From Methyloligella sp050110875 (GTDB lineage: Bacteria; Pseudomonadota; Alphaproteobacteria; Rhizobiales; Methyloligellaceae), in assembly GCA_050110875.1 (NCBI GenBank), contig CP188828.1:434001-498000 (forward strand): a DNA stretch of 64,000 bases, read 5' to 3'. Under the pieces are notes generated by a model that saw only the letters and a program-made list of their open reading frames with translations, searched no databases and had not been told where the DNA came from. A program made the position numbers and the translations under genes. Positions 1 to 8,349 of this stretch are shown piece after piece. Every line of letters starts with the position of its first letter. The first letter of the stretch is position 1.

Positions 1-102
1 AATCGCGATCCCAGTCTTTCGGAGCCGCGCTCCGATGCGCTGAAGACCCTGCTCTATCTGTTCGAGCGGGACGATGCGATCCGGCTGCTGCGGGCGGGCT
101 GA
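1..102 (+). CDS. recG: ATP-dependent DNA helicase RecG, C-terminal end (partial)
   Basis: An open frame enters from the left edge and ends at TGA (100-102), giving 33 residues that finish LLRAG. The ending with a LYLFERDDAIRLL-type stretch resembles the extreme C-terminus of rhizobial RecG, the branch-migrating helicase that processes stalled forks and Holliday junctions. In many Hyphomicrobiales recG lies next to a DUF502 gene and glmS, which is the arrangement here. It converges with the DUF502 gene, 27 bases between stops. The call rests on a short tail plus gene order, so it is reasonable but not certain; none of the helicase motifs are inside the window. Confidence 0.65.
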   Translation, partial: NRDPSLSEPRSDALKTLLYLFERDDAIRLLRAG

Positions 103-129
103 GACACCCGACCCACGACAGTCGCGCAT

Positions 130-942
130 CTAGGACGCGGGTTCCTTTTCGGCCGGCGCTCCGGTGTCCGGCTCCGGCGGGGTCTCCGTCTCGGTCTTCT
201 TGCGTCTGCGCTCCTGGCGCTTCGTCTTGCGCATCTCCTTTTGGAGCTGGGCGATAGAGCGCTCCTTATCCGGCGAGACCAGCCCCGCCGAGAGCACCAG
301 CTTCACGCCCTCCTCCACGGTCATGTCGAGGATCTGCACGTCCTTGGCCGGCATGAACATGACGAAGCCGGTGGTCGGGTTCGGCGCGTTGGGCATGAAG
401 ACGGTGATGATCTCGTCGCCGTTGCCCGCCTTCTGCTTCACCTCCTTCGGCGTCTCGCCGGAGATGAAGGCAATGGCGAAGACGCCCTGTCGCGGGAATT
501 CGATCAGCCCGACCTTCTTGAAGGAATGGCCGGTATCGGCGAAGACCGACTGGAAGATCTGCTTCAGCAGGCGGTAGACGCCGCGCACCACGGGCATGCG
601 GTCGAGCAGGATCTCGCCATAGCTGAAAAGCGTGCGGCCGAAGAGATTGGCCATCAGGGCGCCGATGAACATCAGGCCGAGAATGCCGACGATGAGCCCC
701 ACGCCCGGAATGTTGAACGGCAGATAGGTCTCCGGCAGATAGTCCTGCGGGATCAGCGGCTTCACCCAGTTGTCGACCAGATTGATGAACCACCAGACCA
801 CATAGATGGTGATGGCGATCGGGCCGACGACGATGAGGCCGGTCAGGAAGTACCCGCGCAGACGGGCGAGAAAATGCGAGGAATGGCCTGCTCCCGCAGC
901 GGCAAGCTGCCGGAACTGATCCTCCTGGTCTTGTTCACTCAT
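130..942 (-). CDS. DUF502 family inner-membrane protein
   Basis: 270 residues. A soluble N-terminus of about 27 residues is followed by a first membrane helix (about 31-51, GLIVVGPIAITIYVVWW) and a second (about 78-98, GVGLIVGILGLMFIGALMA). After these comes the conserved DUF502 body with FGRTLFSYGE and DRMPVVRGVYRLLKQ, then VMFMPAKDVQILDMTVEEG. The last 40 residues are highly charged and probably disordered (KRQERRRKKTE). The biochemical role of the family is unknown; it is a widespread two-helix membrane protein. The ATG at 942 is the only good start. It lies between recG and the amino-sugar genes glmS/glmU, as in rhizobia. Confidence 0.85.
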   Translation of the reverse strand: MSEQDQEDQFRQLAAAGAGHSSHFLARLRGYFLTGLIVVGPIAITIYVVWWFINLVDNWVKPLIPQDYLPETYLPFNIPGVGLIVGILGLMFIGALMANLFGRTLFSYGEILLDRMPVVRGVYRLLKQIFQSVFADTGHSFKKVGLIEFPRQGVFAIAFISGETPKEVKQKAGNGDEIITVFMPNAPNPTTGFVMFMPAKDVQILDMTVEEGVKLVLSAGLVSPDKERSIAQLQKEMRKTKRQERRRKKTETETPPEPDTGAPAEKEPAS

Positions 943-993
943 GTCTGTGTTCTGTCCTTAAGCCCGGTCCGGGCTCGCCCGCCCATCAAATTG

Positions 994-1019
994 CCATGCC
1001 GTTTCGCGTTTCGGCATGG
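994..1019 (-). terminator. hairpin downstream of the TPR/SPOR gene, possible terminator
   Basis: Perfect 8-bp inverted repeat CCATGCCG (994-1001) / CGGCATGG (1012-1019) with a 10-base loop. It lies 117 bases beyond the stop of the minus-strand TPR/SPOR gene and 52 bases before the DUF502 start. In the minus direction it is followed by CAATTTG, so the T tract is poor. It could be a weak terminator or simply an intergenic palindrome. Confidence 0.35.
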
Positions 1020-1135
1020 GCGCCTCGCGGCCGCCACGGAGAGCGTATCTAGCCCCTGCGGCAGTCACACGACAATAGGGCATCAAAGTCAAAGATGCAG
1101 GCCGTGGGTCAGAGTTTTTGGGTGCGGAAGAGTGC

Positions 1136-2254
1136 CTAGCGCGAAACCACCAAGAAGCACTCGACCCCGCTGCGCTTCAGATCGTTGCAGAGCTTCTCGC
1201 TCTGGGCCTTATCGCTGAAGGGACCGATTTGCAACCGATAGAAGGTGCCCAGATCGCCGATATCGGCCTTCTCGATCTCCGGGGTCTTGCCCGAGAGGCT
1301 CGGATTGGCGGCAGAGACCTTCTGCCAAAGCTGGCGTGCCTCCGCTTCGGAGCGGCTCGCTGCGAGCTGGAGACGATATCCTCCACCTCCGGATGTGGAG
1401 GCGGTTTGGCTCGGCGGTTCGGCATAGGAGTTGCCCCAAGACCCGAACCAGCGGGTGAGCCGGTTGCCGCTCGATTGAGGCTCCGGTGCAGGTGACGGTG
1501 CCTGTGCCGCTTCGGGTGTCGGGCTTGCCGTCGCTGTCGGCGTCGGCGCCGGCGTTGGCGGGCTCGCAGGCACGGTTTGATCGCCCGTCGCCACGGAGGT
1601 CGACCAGCCTTCCGTGGCGCCCGGGCCGGCCGTGGTTGTCGGAGTCTGGGCAGGCGCCGGTGCCGGGGCGGAACCGCCGCCGAAGGGCGACAAGCGGTCC
1701 CAGAAGCCGCCGACGGCAACCTGTTGGGTGCTGGTTGCGATCTCGCCGATATTGCCGCCGCCTTGCTCGATCAGTCGCGAGGCCTGGTTCGGGGCAGCTT
1801 TCTGGGCATAGGCCAGCTCGCGCTTTGATTCCTCGGCCAAGCCGAGATCGCGGAAGGCGAAACCGCGCTCGACTTGGGCGGTGACCCGATCGGTCGAGGC
1901 AAGCCCCAAGAATATGCCGTTGCCGAGATCGGCGATGGCCTGGGCATGGCGGCCGAGCTTCCGGTTGGCCATGCCACGGTAGTAAAGCACGGTCGCCGCC
2001 TCGCGAGAGGTGAGATTTTCATCGCCGAGCGCCGCGGTCAGCTGCTGAATGGCGCTCTGATAGCGGCCCGCGCGAAGCTCCGCAGCGCCGGCATCGATCT
2101 GCTGATTGGCGGAGAAGGCGGCGCGCGGCGCCACGCAGAGCGTCAGAAGCGCGAAGACGAGGCAAAGCGAAGCCAGGCCGGGGCGGCCCGCAGCTTTCCT
2201 GACGTTCGAGACAAACAGATGTGGCGCGCGGGGGCGCTGCCGAGCTTCGATCAT
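1136..2254 (-). CDS. TPR and SPOR domain protein, secreted or membrane-anchored
   Basis: 372 residues from ATG at 2254; a TTG four codons upstream (2266) is the alternative. A hydrophobic segment (LASLCLVFALLTLCVAPRAAFSA) near residue 30 is a signal peptide or anchor. Residues about 50-150 form tetratricopeptide-like helices (GRYQSAIQQLTAALGDEN, YYRGMANRKLGRHAQAIADL). Residues about 185-290 are a Pro/Ala/Thr-rich linker. The last 75 or so residues are a SPOR domain (YRLQLAASRSEAEARQLWQKV, YRLQIGPFSDKAQSEKLCNDLK). SPOR domains bind denuded glycan strands at the division septum, so a periplasmic role in cell-wall remodelling is likely. It sits 45 bases from glmS and may be co-transcribed with it. 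Confidence 0.8.
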   Translation of the reverse strand: MIEARQRPRAPHLFVSNVRKAAGRPGLASLCLVFALLTLCVAPRAAFSANQQIDAGAAELRAGRYQSAIQQLTAALGDENLTSREAATVLYYRGMANRKLGRHAQAIADLGNGIFLGLASTDRVTAQVERGFAFRDLGLAEESKRELAYAQKAAPNQASRLIEQGGGNIGEIATSTQQVAVGGFWDRLSPFGGGSAPAPAPAQTPTTTAGPGATEGWSTSVATGDQTVPASPPTPAPTPTATASPTPEAAQAPSPAPEPQSSGNRLTRWFGSWGNSYAEPPSQTASTSGGGGYRLQLAASRSEAEARQLWQKVSAANPSLSGKTPEIEKADIGDLGTFYRLQIGPFSDKAQSEKLCNDLKRSGVECFLVVSR

Positions 2255-2299
2255 TACCGTGCTCAAGCAAATAAATCGGGCGAATCCGAGGCTTCTAAT

Positions 2300-4120
2300 C
2301 TATTCGACGGTGACCGATTTGGCCAGATTCCGCGGTTGATCCACGTCCGTGCCCATCAAGGTGGCCGTATGATAGGCGATCAACTGGACCGGAATAGCAT
2401 AGAGCAGCGGCGTCACGAAAGGATCCACCGGCTGGACATGCAGCAGCCCTGTCAGCTCACAGCCCGCCTCGCCGGCCGCTGCATCGCTGATGAGGACGAT
2501 CTGTCCGCCCCTCGCGGCGACCTCCTGCATGTTCGAGACGGTCTTGTCGAAGAGGCTGTCCCGCGGTGCGATCACGATCACGGGCATCTTCTCGTCGATC
2601 AAGGCGATCGGGCCGTGCTTCAGCTCACCGGCGGCATACCCCTCGGCATGAATGTAGGAGATCTCCTTGAGCTTCAGCGCCCCTTCCATGGCGAGAGGGA
2701 AATTTTGGCCCCGGCCGAGATAGAGCACGTCGTTGGCCTTGGAGAGGGAATGGGCGAGCTCCTCGTAAGGCGATTCATCGCGCAGCAGCGCCGCCATATG
2801 GCGCGGGACCTCGTTCAGGGCGCCGACCAGCTCCTTCTCCTTCGCCGCGTCGATGACGCCGCGCGCCTTGCCGGCTGCGATCGCCAGACAGGCCAGCACG
2901 GTGAGCTGGGCGGTGAAGGCCTTGGTGGAGGCAACGCCGATCTCCGGCCCCGCCAGGGTCGGCAGGACGAGATCGGAATCCCGGGCGATGGAGGATTCCA
3001 CGACATTGACGATGGAGACGATCTTCTGCCCCTGTTCCCGGCAATGGCGCAGCGTGGCGAGCGTGTCGGCCGTCTCGCCCGATTGAGAGATGAACAGCGC
3101 CGCCCCGCCAGGATCGAGCACGGCATCGCGATAGCGAAGCTCGGAGGCGATATCGACCTCGACGGGCAGGCGCGCCCAGCGCTCGAACCAGTATTTAGCG
3201 ACGAGGCCGGCATAGTAGGCGGTGCCACAGGCGGAGATGGTCAGCCGCGGAATCTCGGCGAAGTCGAAGGGAAGCTCCGGCAGCTCGATCTCCTCGGTCT
3301 CGAAACGGACGAGGCTTGCCAGGGTGTGGCCGACGACTTCCGGCTGCTCGTGGATCTCCTTCGCCATGAAGTGGCGATGGTTGCCCTTGTCGATCAATAG
3401 GACCTGGGCTTGCGAATGGGCGACGGGGCGCTGCACCGCCTTGCCTGCACGGTCGCGAATGGCGAGACCCTCGCGGGTGAGCACGGCCCAATCGCCATCC
3501 TCGAGATAGACGATGCGATCGGTGAAGGGGGCGAGCGCGATGGCATCGGAGCCGACAAACATCTCGCCGTCGCCAAGGCCGATGGCGAGGGGGCTCCCTT
3601 GGCGCGCGACGATCATCAGATCGTCGAAGCCCCGGAAGATGATCGCGAGGGCGAAGGCCCCTTCCAGCCGCTTGAGGGTATGAAAGACAGAGCGCACCGG
3701 ATCGTTGCCGGCCTTCAGCTCCCGGGCGACGAGATGAGCGACGACCTCCGTGTCGGTGTCGCTATCGAAGACGGTCCCGTCCGCCTGAAGCTCTTCCTTC
3801 AGCTCGCGGAAATTCTCGATGATGCCGTTATGGACGATCGCCACGTCGGGCGTCATATGCGGATGGGCGTTGGCCTCGGTCGGCTTGCCATGGGTTGCCC
3901 AGCGGGTGTGGCCGATGCCGGTGCGGCCGTGCGGCGGATGCTCCTCGACCAGGCGCTCCAGATTGCGCAGCTTGCCTTGCGCACGCCGGCGCTCCAACAC
4001 GCCATCCTCCAAGGTGGCGATGCCGGCGGAATCGTAACCGCGATATTCGAGGCGCTTCAGCGCATCGATCAATTGCTCCGCGACAGGCTGCTTGCTCAGG
4101 ATTCCGACAATTCCGCACAT
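2300..4120 (-). CDS. glmS: glutamine--fructose-6-phosphate aminotransferase (isomerizing)
   Basis: 606 residues starting at MCGIVGIL, which places the catalytic cysteine directly after the initiator Met as needed for Ntn-type glutamine hydrolysis. The frame extends upstream to 4183, but a start there would bury Cys1. The glutaminase domain (1-240) has HTRWATHGKPTEANAHPH and HNGIIENF. Two SIS sugar-isomerase domains follow (SQSGETADTLATLR, SKAFTAQL) and the C-terminal loop DQPRNLAKSVTVE closes the active site. It makes glucosamine-6-phosphate, the committed step to UDP-GlcNAc for peptidoglycan and lipid A. It lies downstream of glmU on the same strand, 118 bases apart. Confidence 0.97.
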   Translation of the reverse strand: MCGIVGILSKQPVAEQLIDALKRLEYRGYDSAGIATLEDGVLERRRAQGKLRNLERLVEEHPPHGRTGIGHTRWATHGKPTEANAHPHMTPDVAIVHNGIIENFRELKEELQADGTVFDSDTDTEVVAHLVARELKAGNDPVRSVFHTLKRLEGAFALAIIFRGFDDLMIVARQGSPLAIGLGDGEMFVGSDAIALAPFTDRIVYLEDGDWAVLTREGLAIRDRAGKAVQRPVAHSQAQVLLIDKGNHRHFMAKEIHEQPEVVGHTLASLVRFETEEIELPELPFDFAEIPRLTISACGTAYYAGLVAKYWFERWARLPVEVDIASELRYRDAVLDPGGAALFISQSGETADTLATLRHCREQGQKIVSIVNVVESSIARDSDLVLPTLAGPEIGVASTKAFTAQLTVLACLAIAAGKARGVIDAAKEKELVGALNEVPRHMAALLRDESPYEELAHSLSKANDVLYLGRGQNFPLAMEGALKLKEISYIHAEGYAAGELKHGPIALIDEKMPVIVIAPRDSLFDKTVSNMQEVAARGGQIVLISDAAAGEAGCELTGLLHVQPVDPFVTPLLYAIPVQLIAYHTATLMGTDVDQPRNLAKSVTVE

Positions 4121-4189
4121 ATTTGTATTAATTCCTCTGCATACCCCGACCGATAGGTAGGGCAGCGGACTAGCAGGCTGCAATTCAAA

Positions 4190-4217
4190 CGCTATTTCCC
4201 ATTGTTTCCCAATAGCG
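4190..4217 (-). terminator. inverted repeat between glmU and glmS
   Basis: CGCTATT (4190-4196) and AATAGCG (4211-4217) can pair as a 7-bp stem with a 14-base loop, 22 bases after the glmU stop. On the minus strand it is followed by TTTG. It could be a weak terminator or attenuator separating glmU from glmS. The A+T-rich outer stem makes it modest evidence. Confidence 0.3.
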
Positions 4218-4238
4218 GGATGGGTTCGCGATGCTGGC

Positions 4239-5597
4239 CTACCCGCGCTGTTTGGCTTTCATACGGCGGGCGCGATAGCGGGTCGCCCAATCTGTCTTCT
4301 CTTCTTGCGGCGCACGGCTCAACGACAAGGCTCCGGGAGAAACATCGTGGACGATGACGCTGCCGGATCCGACATAGGCGCCATCGCCGACACGAACCGG
4401 AGCGACGAGCGAGGTGTTGGAGCCGATGAAGGCCCCCTCGCCGATCTCGGTGCGATGCTTGTCGAAGCCGTCGTAATTGCAGGTGATGGTGCCGGCGCCG
4501 ATATTTGCGCCCGCGCCGATGCCCGCATCGCCGATATAGGTCAGGTGATTGACCTTGGCGCCGGGGCCGACCGTCGCCTTCTTGATCTCGACGAAATTGC
4601 CGATATGAGCACCTTCGGCGAGCTCCGCGCCAGGCCGCAGCCTGGCGAAGGGACCGATCGTGGCGCCCTTGCCGATCGTCGCCTGCTCGAGATGGCAGAA
4701 GCCTTTGATATGGGCCCCCTCCTCGACCCTGACGCCGGGGCCGAAGAAAACATGGGGCTCGATCACCACGTCGGGACCGATCGCCGTATCGGCGCTGAGG
4801 AACACGGTCTCCGGCGCGATCATGGTCACGCCGCCTGACAGCGCACGGCCGCGCAGACGCTGCTGCATGATGGCTTCGGCCACGGCAAGCTCGGCACGGG
4901 AGTTCACGCCGAGCAGCGTCTCGGGATTCGCCATGACGATCTCGAGGTTGAGCCCGTCGGCGGCGGCAAGCTCGACGGCATCGGTGAGGTAGTACTCTCC
5001 CTTGGCATTGTCGTTGCCGATCCGGTCCAAAAGCCCCAGCAGCGCCGCGCCGGAGGCAAAGCCCAGAATGCCGGAATTGCAGAGCGCGATCCGTTTCTCC
5101 GCCTCGGTCGCATCCTTCTCCTCGCGGATGCCGGTCAGCTTGCCTGCGTGGTCGACGAGAAGACGGCCATAGCCGGATGGATCGGAAGCCTCGAAGCCGA
5201 CGACCACCAGATCGGCGCCGTCCCGCAACGCGCCTTGGACCTCCGCCAGGGTCTCCGGCTCCAAGAGCGGCGTATCGCCGTATAAAACGAGCACCGGGCC
5301 ATCGGCTTTCCGGAGCGCTTCCTTGGCGGCAAGGACCGCATCGGCGGTGCCGCGCTGTTTCTGCTGCACGAAAACGTCGAGGCCGCCGGCCAATGCCTCG
5401 CCCACCTTCTCCACCTGCTCCATATCCGGCCCGATGACGAGAGCCTGGCGGCCGATCCCGGCCCCGTTCGCCGCGGCGAAGACATGGGCCAGCATGGGCG
5501 CGTTGGCGATCGCATGCAGGACCTTGGGATGCTTGGACCGCATCCTTGTGCCTTTGCCGGCAGCGAGGATGACGGCCGTGGTTTCGGGCTCTGACAT
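4239..5597 (-). CDS. glmU: bifunctional GlcNAc-1-P uridyltransferase / glucosamine-1-P acetyltransferase
   Basis: 452 residues, typical for GlmU. The N-terminal pyrophosphorylase domain shows LAAGKGTRMRSKHPKVLH (residues 11-28), QRGTADAV and YGDTPLL. The C-terminal left-handed beta-helix shows hexapeptide repeats (GPDVVIEPHVFFGPGVRVEEGA, GAKVNHLTYIGDA) and the acetyltransferase region NIGAGTITCNYDG. It acetylates GlcN-1-P with acetyl-CoA and then couples it to UTP, giving UDP-GlcNAc. ATG at 5597 is preceded by GGGAGA four bases away. It is the first gene of the minus-strand glmU-glmS pair and is divergent from the SPOR-type gene at 5841. Confidence 0.96.
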   Translation of the reverse strand: MSEPETTAVILAAGKGTRMRSKHPKVLHAIANAPMLAHVFAAANGAGIGRQALVIGPDMEQVEKVGEALAGGLDVFVQQKQRGTADAVLAAKEALRKADGPVLVLYGDTPLLEPETLAEVQGALRDGADLVVVGFEASDPSGYGRLLVDHAGKLTGIREEKDATEAEKRIALCNSGILGFASGAALLGLLDRIGNDNAKGEYYLTDAVELAAADGLNLEIVMANPETLLGVNSRAELAVAEAIMQQRLRGRALSGGVTMIAPETVFLSADTAIGPDVVIEPHVFFGPGVRVEEGAHIKGFCHLEQATIGKGATIGPFARLRPGAELAEGAHIGNFVEIKKATVGPGAKVNHLTYIGDAGIGAGANIGAGTITCNYDGFDKHRTEIGEGAFIGSNTSLVAPVRVGDGAYVGSGSVIVHDVSPGALSLSRAPQEEKTDWATRYRARRMKAKQRG

Positions 5598-5840
5598 GAT
5601 TCTCCCGGATTTGAAGCGCGGTCTGGCGGAGACAGGCCGAGCCGGCCTTTCGTGACAGCCTGTCTAATACAAAGCCATTGCCAGAACCATAAGCGCAGGA
5701 TTTTTGCTACCAATGTGTGCGACTTGAGTGAATTGACCTTAAGCGGGAAGCGGATAAGCTCCGGCGGCGGCTTGCCGACACGCTGAATTGGCCTATGTTT
5801 GCCAAAAGCGGCGCGAGGCGAAGAGGAGGGGTTTTAGCGT

Positions 5841-6908
5841 ATGTATGTAAAGGATCGCCGTAGCGGATTCCGGGATTTTCTGCCGAAGGTCTTCGCGGTC
5901 TTCTGGGTGGTGCTTGGCGGCTTCTCCGGCGCCTATCTCTATAGCGTCATGCAGGAACCGCAGATCGTGCAGATCACGACCCCTGCCCCCGAACCTTCTG
6001 CGCCGGCCGAAGATACGGCTTCGGAAGAAGAGCTCGCCCGCAACGTTCAGGCGGATGAGGCGCAACAGCGCGAGATCGCCGAGCTGAAGGCAACCATCGA
6101 TCAATTGCAGCAGCGGCTCTCGGGCGTCGATACGCGACTGTCCCCGATCGAGAAGCTGCTCGGACCGGTCGCGGCGATGCCGCAGCACGAATCCGCGGTC
6201 ACCGCCGCTCCCCCCTCGCCCCAGCCGAAGCCCATGGAGCAAGCGACGGAGCCGGAGCCGCTGGAAGATGCCGCGCCGGAAGACGACGCTGCATCGGCGG
6301 AGAACCCAGAACCGGCGGAAGACGCCGAGGCGGCGGCGGCGGCCGATGCCGAGACGAACCCCGAATCGGAGCCGGCTCCGGCGGAGGAAACCGTAGAGGC
6401 CGAGCCCGAAACCGACCCCGAACCGAGGGCAACGCTGGAGGCCTCGCCACCGCCGAACGTCCCGTCCGGCAATGTCCCATCCGGCGACGTCCCGTCCGGC
6501 GAGGTCCCGTCCGGCGAGGTCCCGTCCGGCGAGGTAACGCCTGCCGAGGAGCCTTTGCCCCCGGCCGGCGTGGATGCCGAAGAAAACGGGCAAGAGACTG
6601 CGAGCCTGGGTGAAAGCCCTGCAACCCTCGCCGCGCCGGATCTGCCGCCGGGCACGAACCGGTTCGGCATCGAGATCGGCTCGGTGGAAAATCGCGGCCA
6701 GCTCAGGCCTCTATGGCGAAAGATGCTGACCAATCATGCCGCGCTGGTCGCCGGGCTCGAGGCACGCCGTGTCATGGCACCGGACAATCAATGGCGTTTG
6801 GTGGCCGGTCCTTTCTCGGATGCGACGGAAGCGGCCCGGGCCTGCACACTCTTCAAGAAAGCCGACCTGCCTTGCGAGCCGACGGTGTTCGCCGGGGATT
6901 CTCTCTAA
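5841..6908 (+). CDS. membrane-anchored Pro/Glu-rich protein with C-terminal SPOR-like domain
   Basis: 355 residues. A short basic N-terminus precedes one membrane helix (about 17-36, VFAVFWVVLGGFSGAYLYSV). Next comes a coiled-coil-like stretch (about 75-110, EIAELKATIDQLQQRLSGVDTRLSPIEKLL), then a long acidic/proline-rich low-complexity region (about 115-260) with five tandem VPSG(N/D/E) units. The C-terminus (about 270-355: RFGIEIGSVENRGQLRPLW, WRLVAGPFSDATEAARACTLFKK) looks like a SPOR fold. A periplasmic protein tethered to the inner membrane is predicted, perhaps at the division site. It is transcribed divergently from glmU and has no obvious operon partner. The domain call is from pattern only. 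Confidence 0.7.
   Translation: MYVKDRRSGFRDFLPKVFAVFWVVLGGFSGAYLYSVMQEPQIVQITTPAPEPSAPAEDTASEEELARNVQADEAQQREIAELKATIDQLQQRLSGVDTRLSPIEKLLGPVAAMPQHESAVTAAPPSPQPKPMEQATEPEPLEDAAPEDDAASAENPEPAEDAEAAAAADAETNPESEPAPAEETVEAEPETDPEPRATLEASPPPNVPSGNVPSGDVPSGEVPSGEVPSGEVTPAEEPLPPAGVDAEENGQETASLGESPATLAAPDLPPGTNRFGIEIGSVENRGQLRPLWRKMLTNHAALVAGLEARRVMAPDNQWRLVAGPFSDATEAARACTLFKKADLPCEPTVFAGDSL
6459..6533 (+). repeat. five 15-bp tandem repeats coding VPSG(N/D/E)
   Basis: Five consecutive units of consensus GTCCCGTCCGGCGAG run from 6459 to 6533. The first ends AAT, the second has one change (CCCATCC) and ends GAC, and the last three are identical. In the protein they give VPSGN VPSGD VPSGE VPSGE VPSGE. 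The identical copies suggest recent slippage, so unit number may vary between strains. Confidence 0.9.
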
Positions 6909-6953
6909 GGTCGAGTTTCTCGGCGCAACGCTCCGCGAACGACCGAGTGCGCG

Positions 6954-8216
6954 TCAGCGGGCCGGAGGCCGGACGATACGCGGTTCCGCTTTGCCCAGGT
7001 GTCGCGGAGCAATCATGACATATTCGCCGTCGATCACCTGCATCAGAAGCAGTGGCTTGGCGGTATTGCGCCCCCTATCGTCGAAATCGACCGGGCCGTA
7101 GAACGTGTCGATCTCCAGCTCGGCGAGCGTATCGCGCACGACCGCCGGGTCGAGGCTGTCGCATTTCTCGAGCGCGCGGACATACACCACGACGGCGGCC
7201 GAGGCCTGAGCCGCCTGATACGGCGGCGGATAACCGTAACGCTGATGGAATTTGCTGGCGTATTCACGCGCCGACCCGAAAATATCGTCCTGATACGGAA
7301 CCTTTGGGTGCCATTGCATGGGGCAGAAGACCCCTTCGCTTTCCTCCGGCCTGACTTGGATCAGGTTGGCAGGATGGCAATGGGTGACGGCGAGCATCGG
7401 GATCGTGATCCGATGCCGATCGATCGTCTCGATCGCGGCGAGGGCCGCCCGCTCGTGACCGGATATCACCATGATATCCGGCTCTAGAAGCTTCATGCGG
7501 TCCACGGTCATGCTGAGATCCGTCGGATCGGCGGGCAAGCGGTCATCGATCACGAGGCGCATATTGTGCTTATCGACCTCGCTCAGAACCTCCTCGCGCA
7601 GGTCGCGGCTGAACCGGTCGTCGTGAACGGCCAATCCCACGGTCATGTCCTCTGGCCTTTTGCCGAGCTTCGGCGCCGCCTTCTTGTTGGCGAGCTCGAA
7701 CATATCGTCCATGTAATGCTCGGTGGTGGTCAGCACGGAGAAAAGATGCCGGTAGCCACGCTCGAACAGGCTGCTGCCGGCGGCGCCAGCCTCGACCATG
7801 GGAATCCTGTATCGCTCCGCGATCGGCTCGACGGCCTGGGTCAGCTGGGTCGAGTATGGCCCCAGCAGGAGCTGGATCCCCTCATCCTTCACCATGCTCT
7901 CGATGATGGCGCTGGCGCGGCTCGCCTCGGACATGTCGTCCAAGTATTTCAGAGCGATCTTGTGGGGCGTGTCGCCGATCATCACACCGCCACGCTGATT
8001 GATCACGTGGACGGCGAATTCGTAGCCGTCTCGCACATATCGCCCGCTTCGCGAAAAGCGCCCACTTAAGGACAATGCTGCCCCAAAGCGGATGACAGCC
8101 TGATCCGAACTCTCTGGTTCGGCGGCTTGACTTGAGTCACCGCACGACAGCACGGGCAACGCACAGAACGCTAAAATCCCGAGCGTTCCCGCTGTCCATA
8201 AGCGGCACCACCGCAT
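6954..8216 (-). CDS. ABC-type amino-acid/branched-chain substrate-binding protein
   Basis: 420 residues from ATG at 8216, chosen because GGGAGG lies five bases upstream; the frame continues upstream to 8291 without such a site. The N-terminus is a signal peptide (LWTAGTLGILAFCALPVL) ending LSCGDS, which may be a lipobox. The mature protein has the type-I periplasmic binding fold of the LivJ/Peripla_BP_6 group: IRFGAALSLSGRFSRSGRYVRDGYEFAVHVIN, LLLGPYSTQLTQAVEPIAERYRIPMVEAGAA, and a late YVRALEKC...TFYGPVDFDDRGRN segment. It should capture an amino acid, amide or related small molecule. No permease or ATPase genes are adjacent, so it is an orphan binding protein. Confidence 0.8.
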   Translation of the reverse strand: MRWCRLWTAGTLGILAFCALPVLSCGDSSQAAEPESSDQAVIRFGAALSLSGRFSRSGRYVRDGYEFAVHVINQRGGVMIGDTPHKIALKYLDDMSEASRASAIIESMVKDEGIQLLLGPYSTQLTQAVEPIAERYRIPMVEAGAAGSSLFERGYRHLFSVLTTTEHYMDDMFELANKKAAPKLGKRPEDMTVGLAVHDDRFSRDLREEVLSEVDKHNMRLVIDDRLPADPTDLSMTVDRMKLLEPDIMVISGHERAALAAIETIDRHRITIPMLAVTHCHPANLIQVRPEESEGVFCPMQWHPKVPYQDDIFGSAREYASKFHQRYGYPPPYQAAQASAAVVVYVRALEKCDSLDPAVVRDTLAELEIDTFYGPVDFDDRGRNTAKPLLLMQVIDGEYVMIAPRHLGKAEPRIVRPPAR

Positions 8217-8349
8217 CGCCACCTCCCAGACAGCCAGGAGCGACAGAGGCCGACTCCTCATGGTCAAAATGATACGCCTTCGAAAGGGCATCGTCTATTT
8301 GTACGTATACGGAATATTACGCTGTCGTTAAAAACTGCGCTTTTTTCCA

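Noticed and set aside
1874..3400. 508-codon plus-strand frame opposite glmS and the TPR/SPOR gene
   Set aside because: It is antisense to well-conserved genes, starts without a ribosome site, and its translation is Arg/Gly/Asp-rich with no motif: a typical high-GC shadow.
4121..4238. A glmS ribozyme-type riboswitch ahead of glmS
   Set aside because: That ribozyme is known from Gram-positive bacteria; the 118-base spacer is shorter than the ribozyme core and only a simple inverted repeat is visible.
6459..6533. Tandem repeats considered as a CRISPR-like array
   Set aside because: Units are contiguous with no spacers and are in frame inside a coding region.
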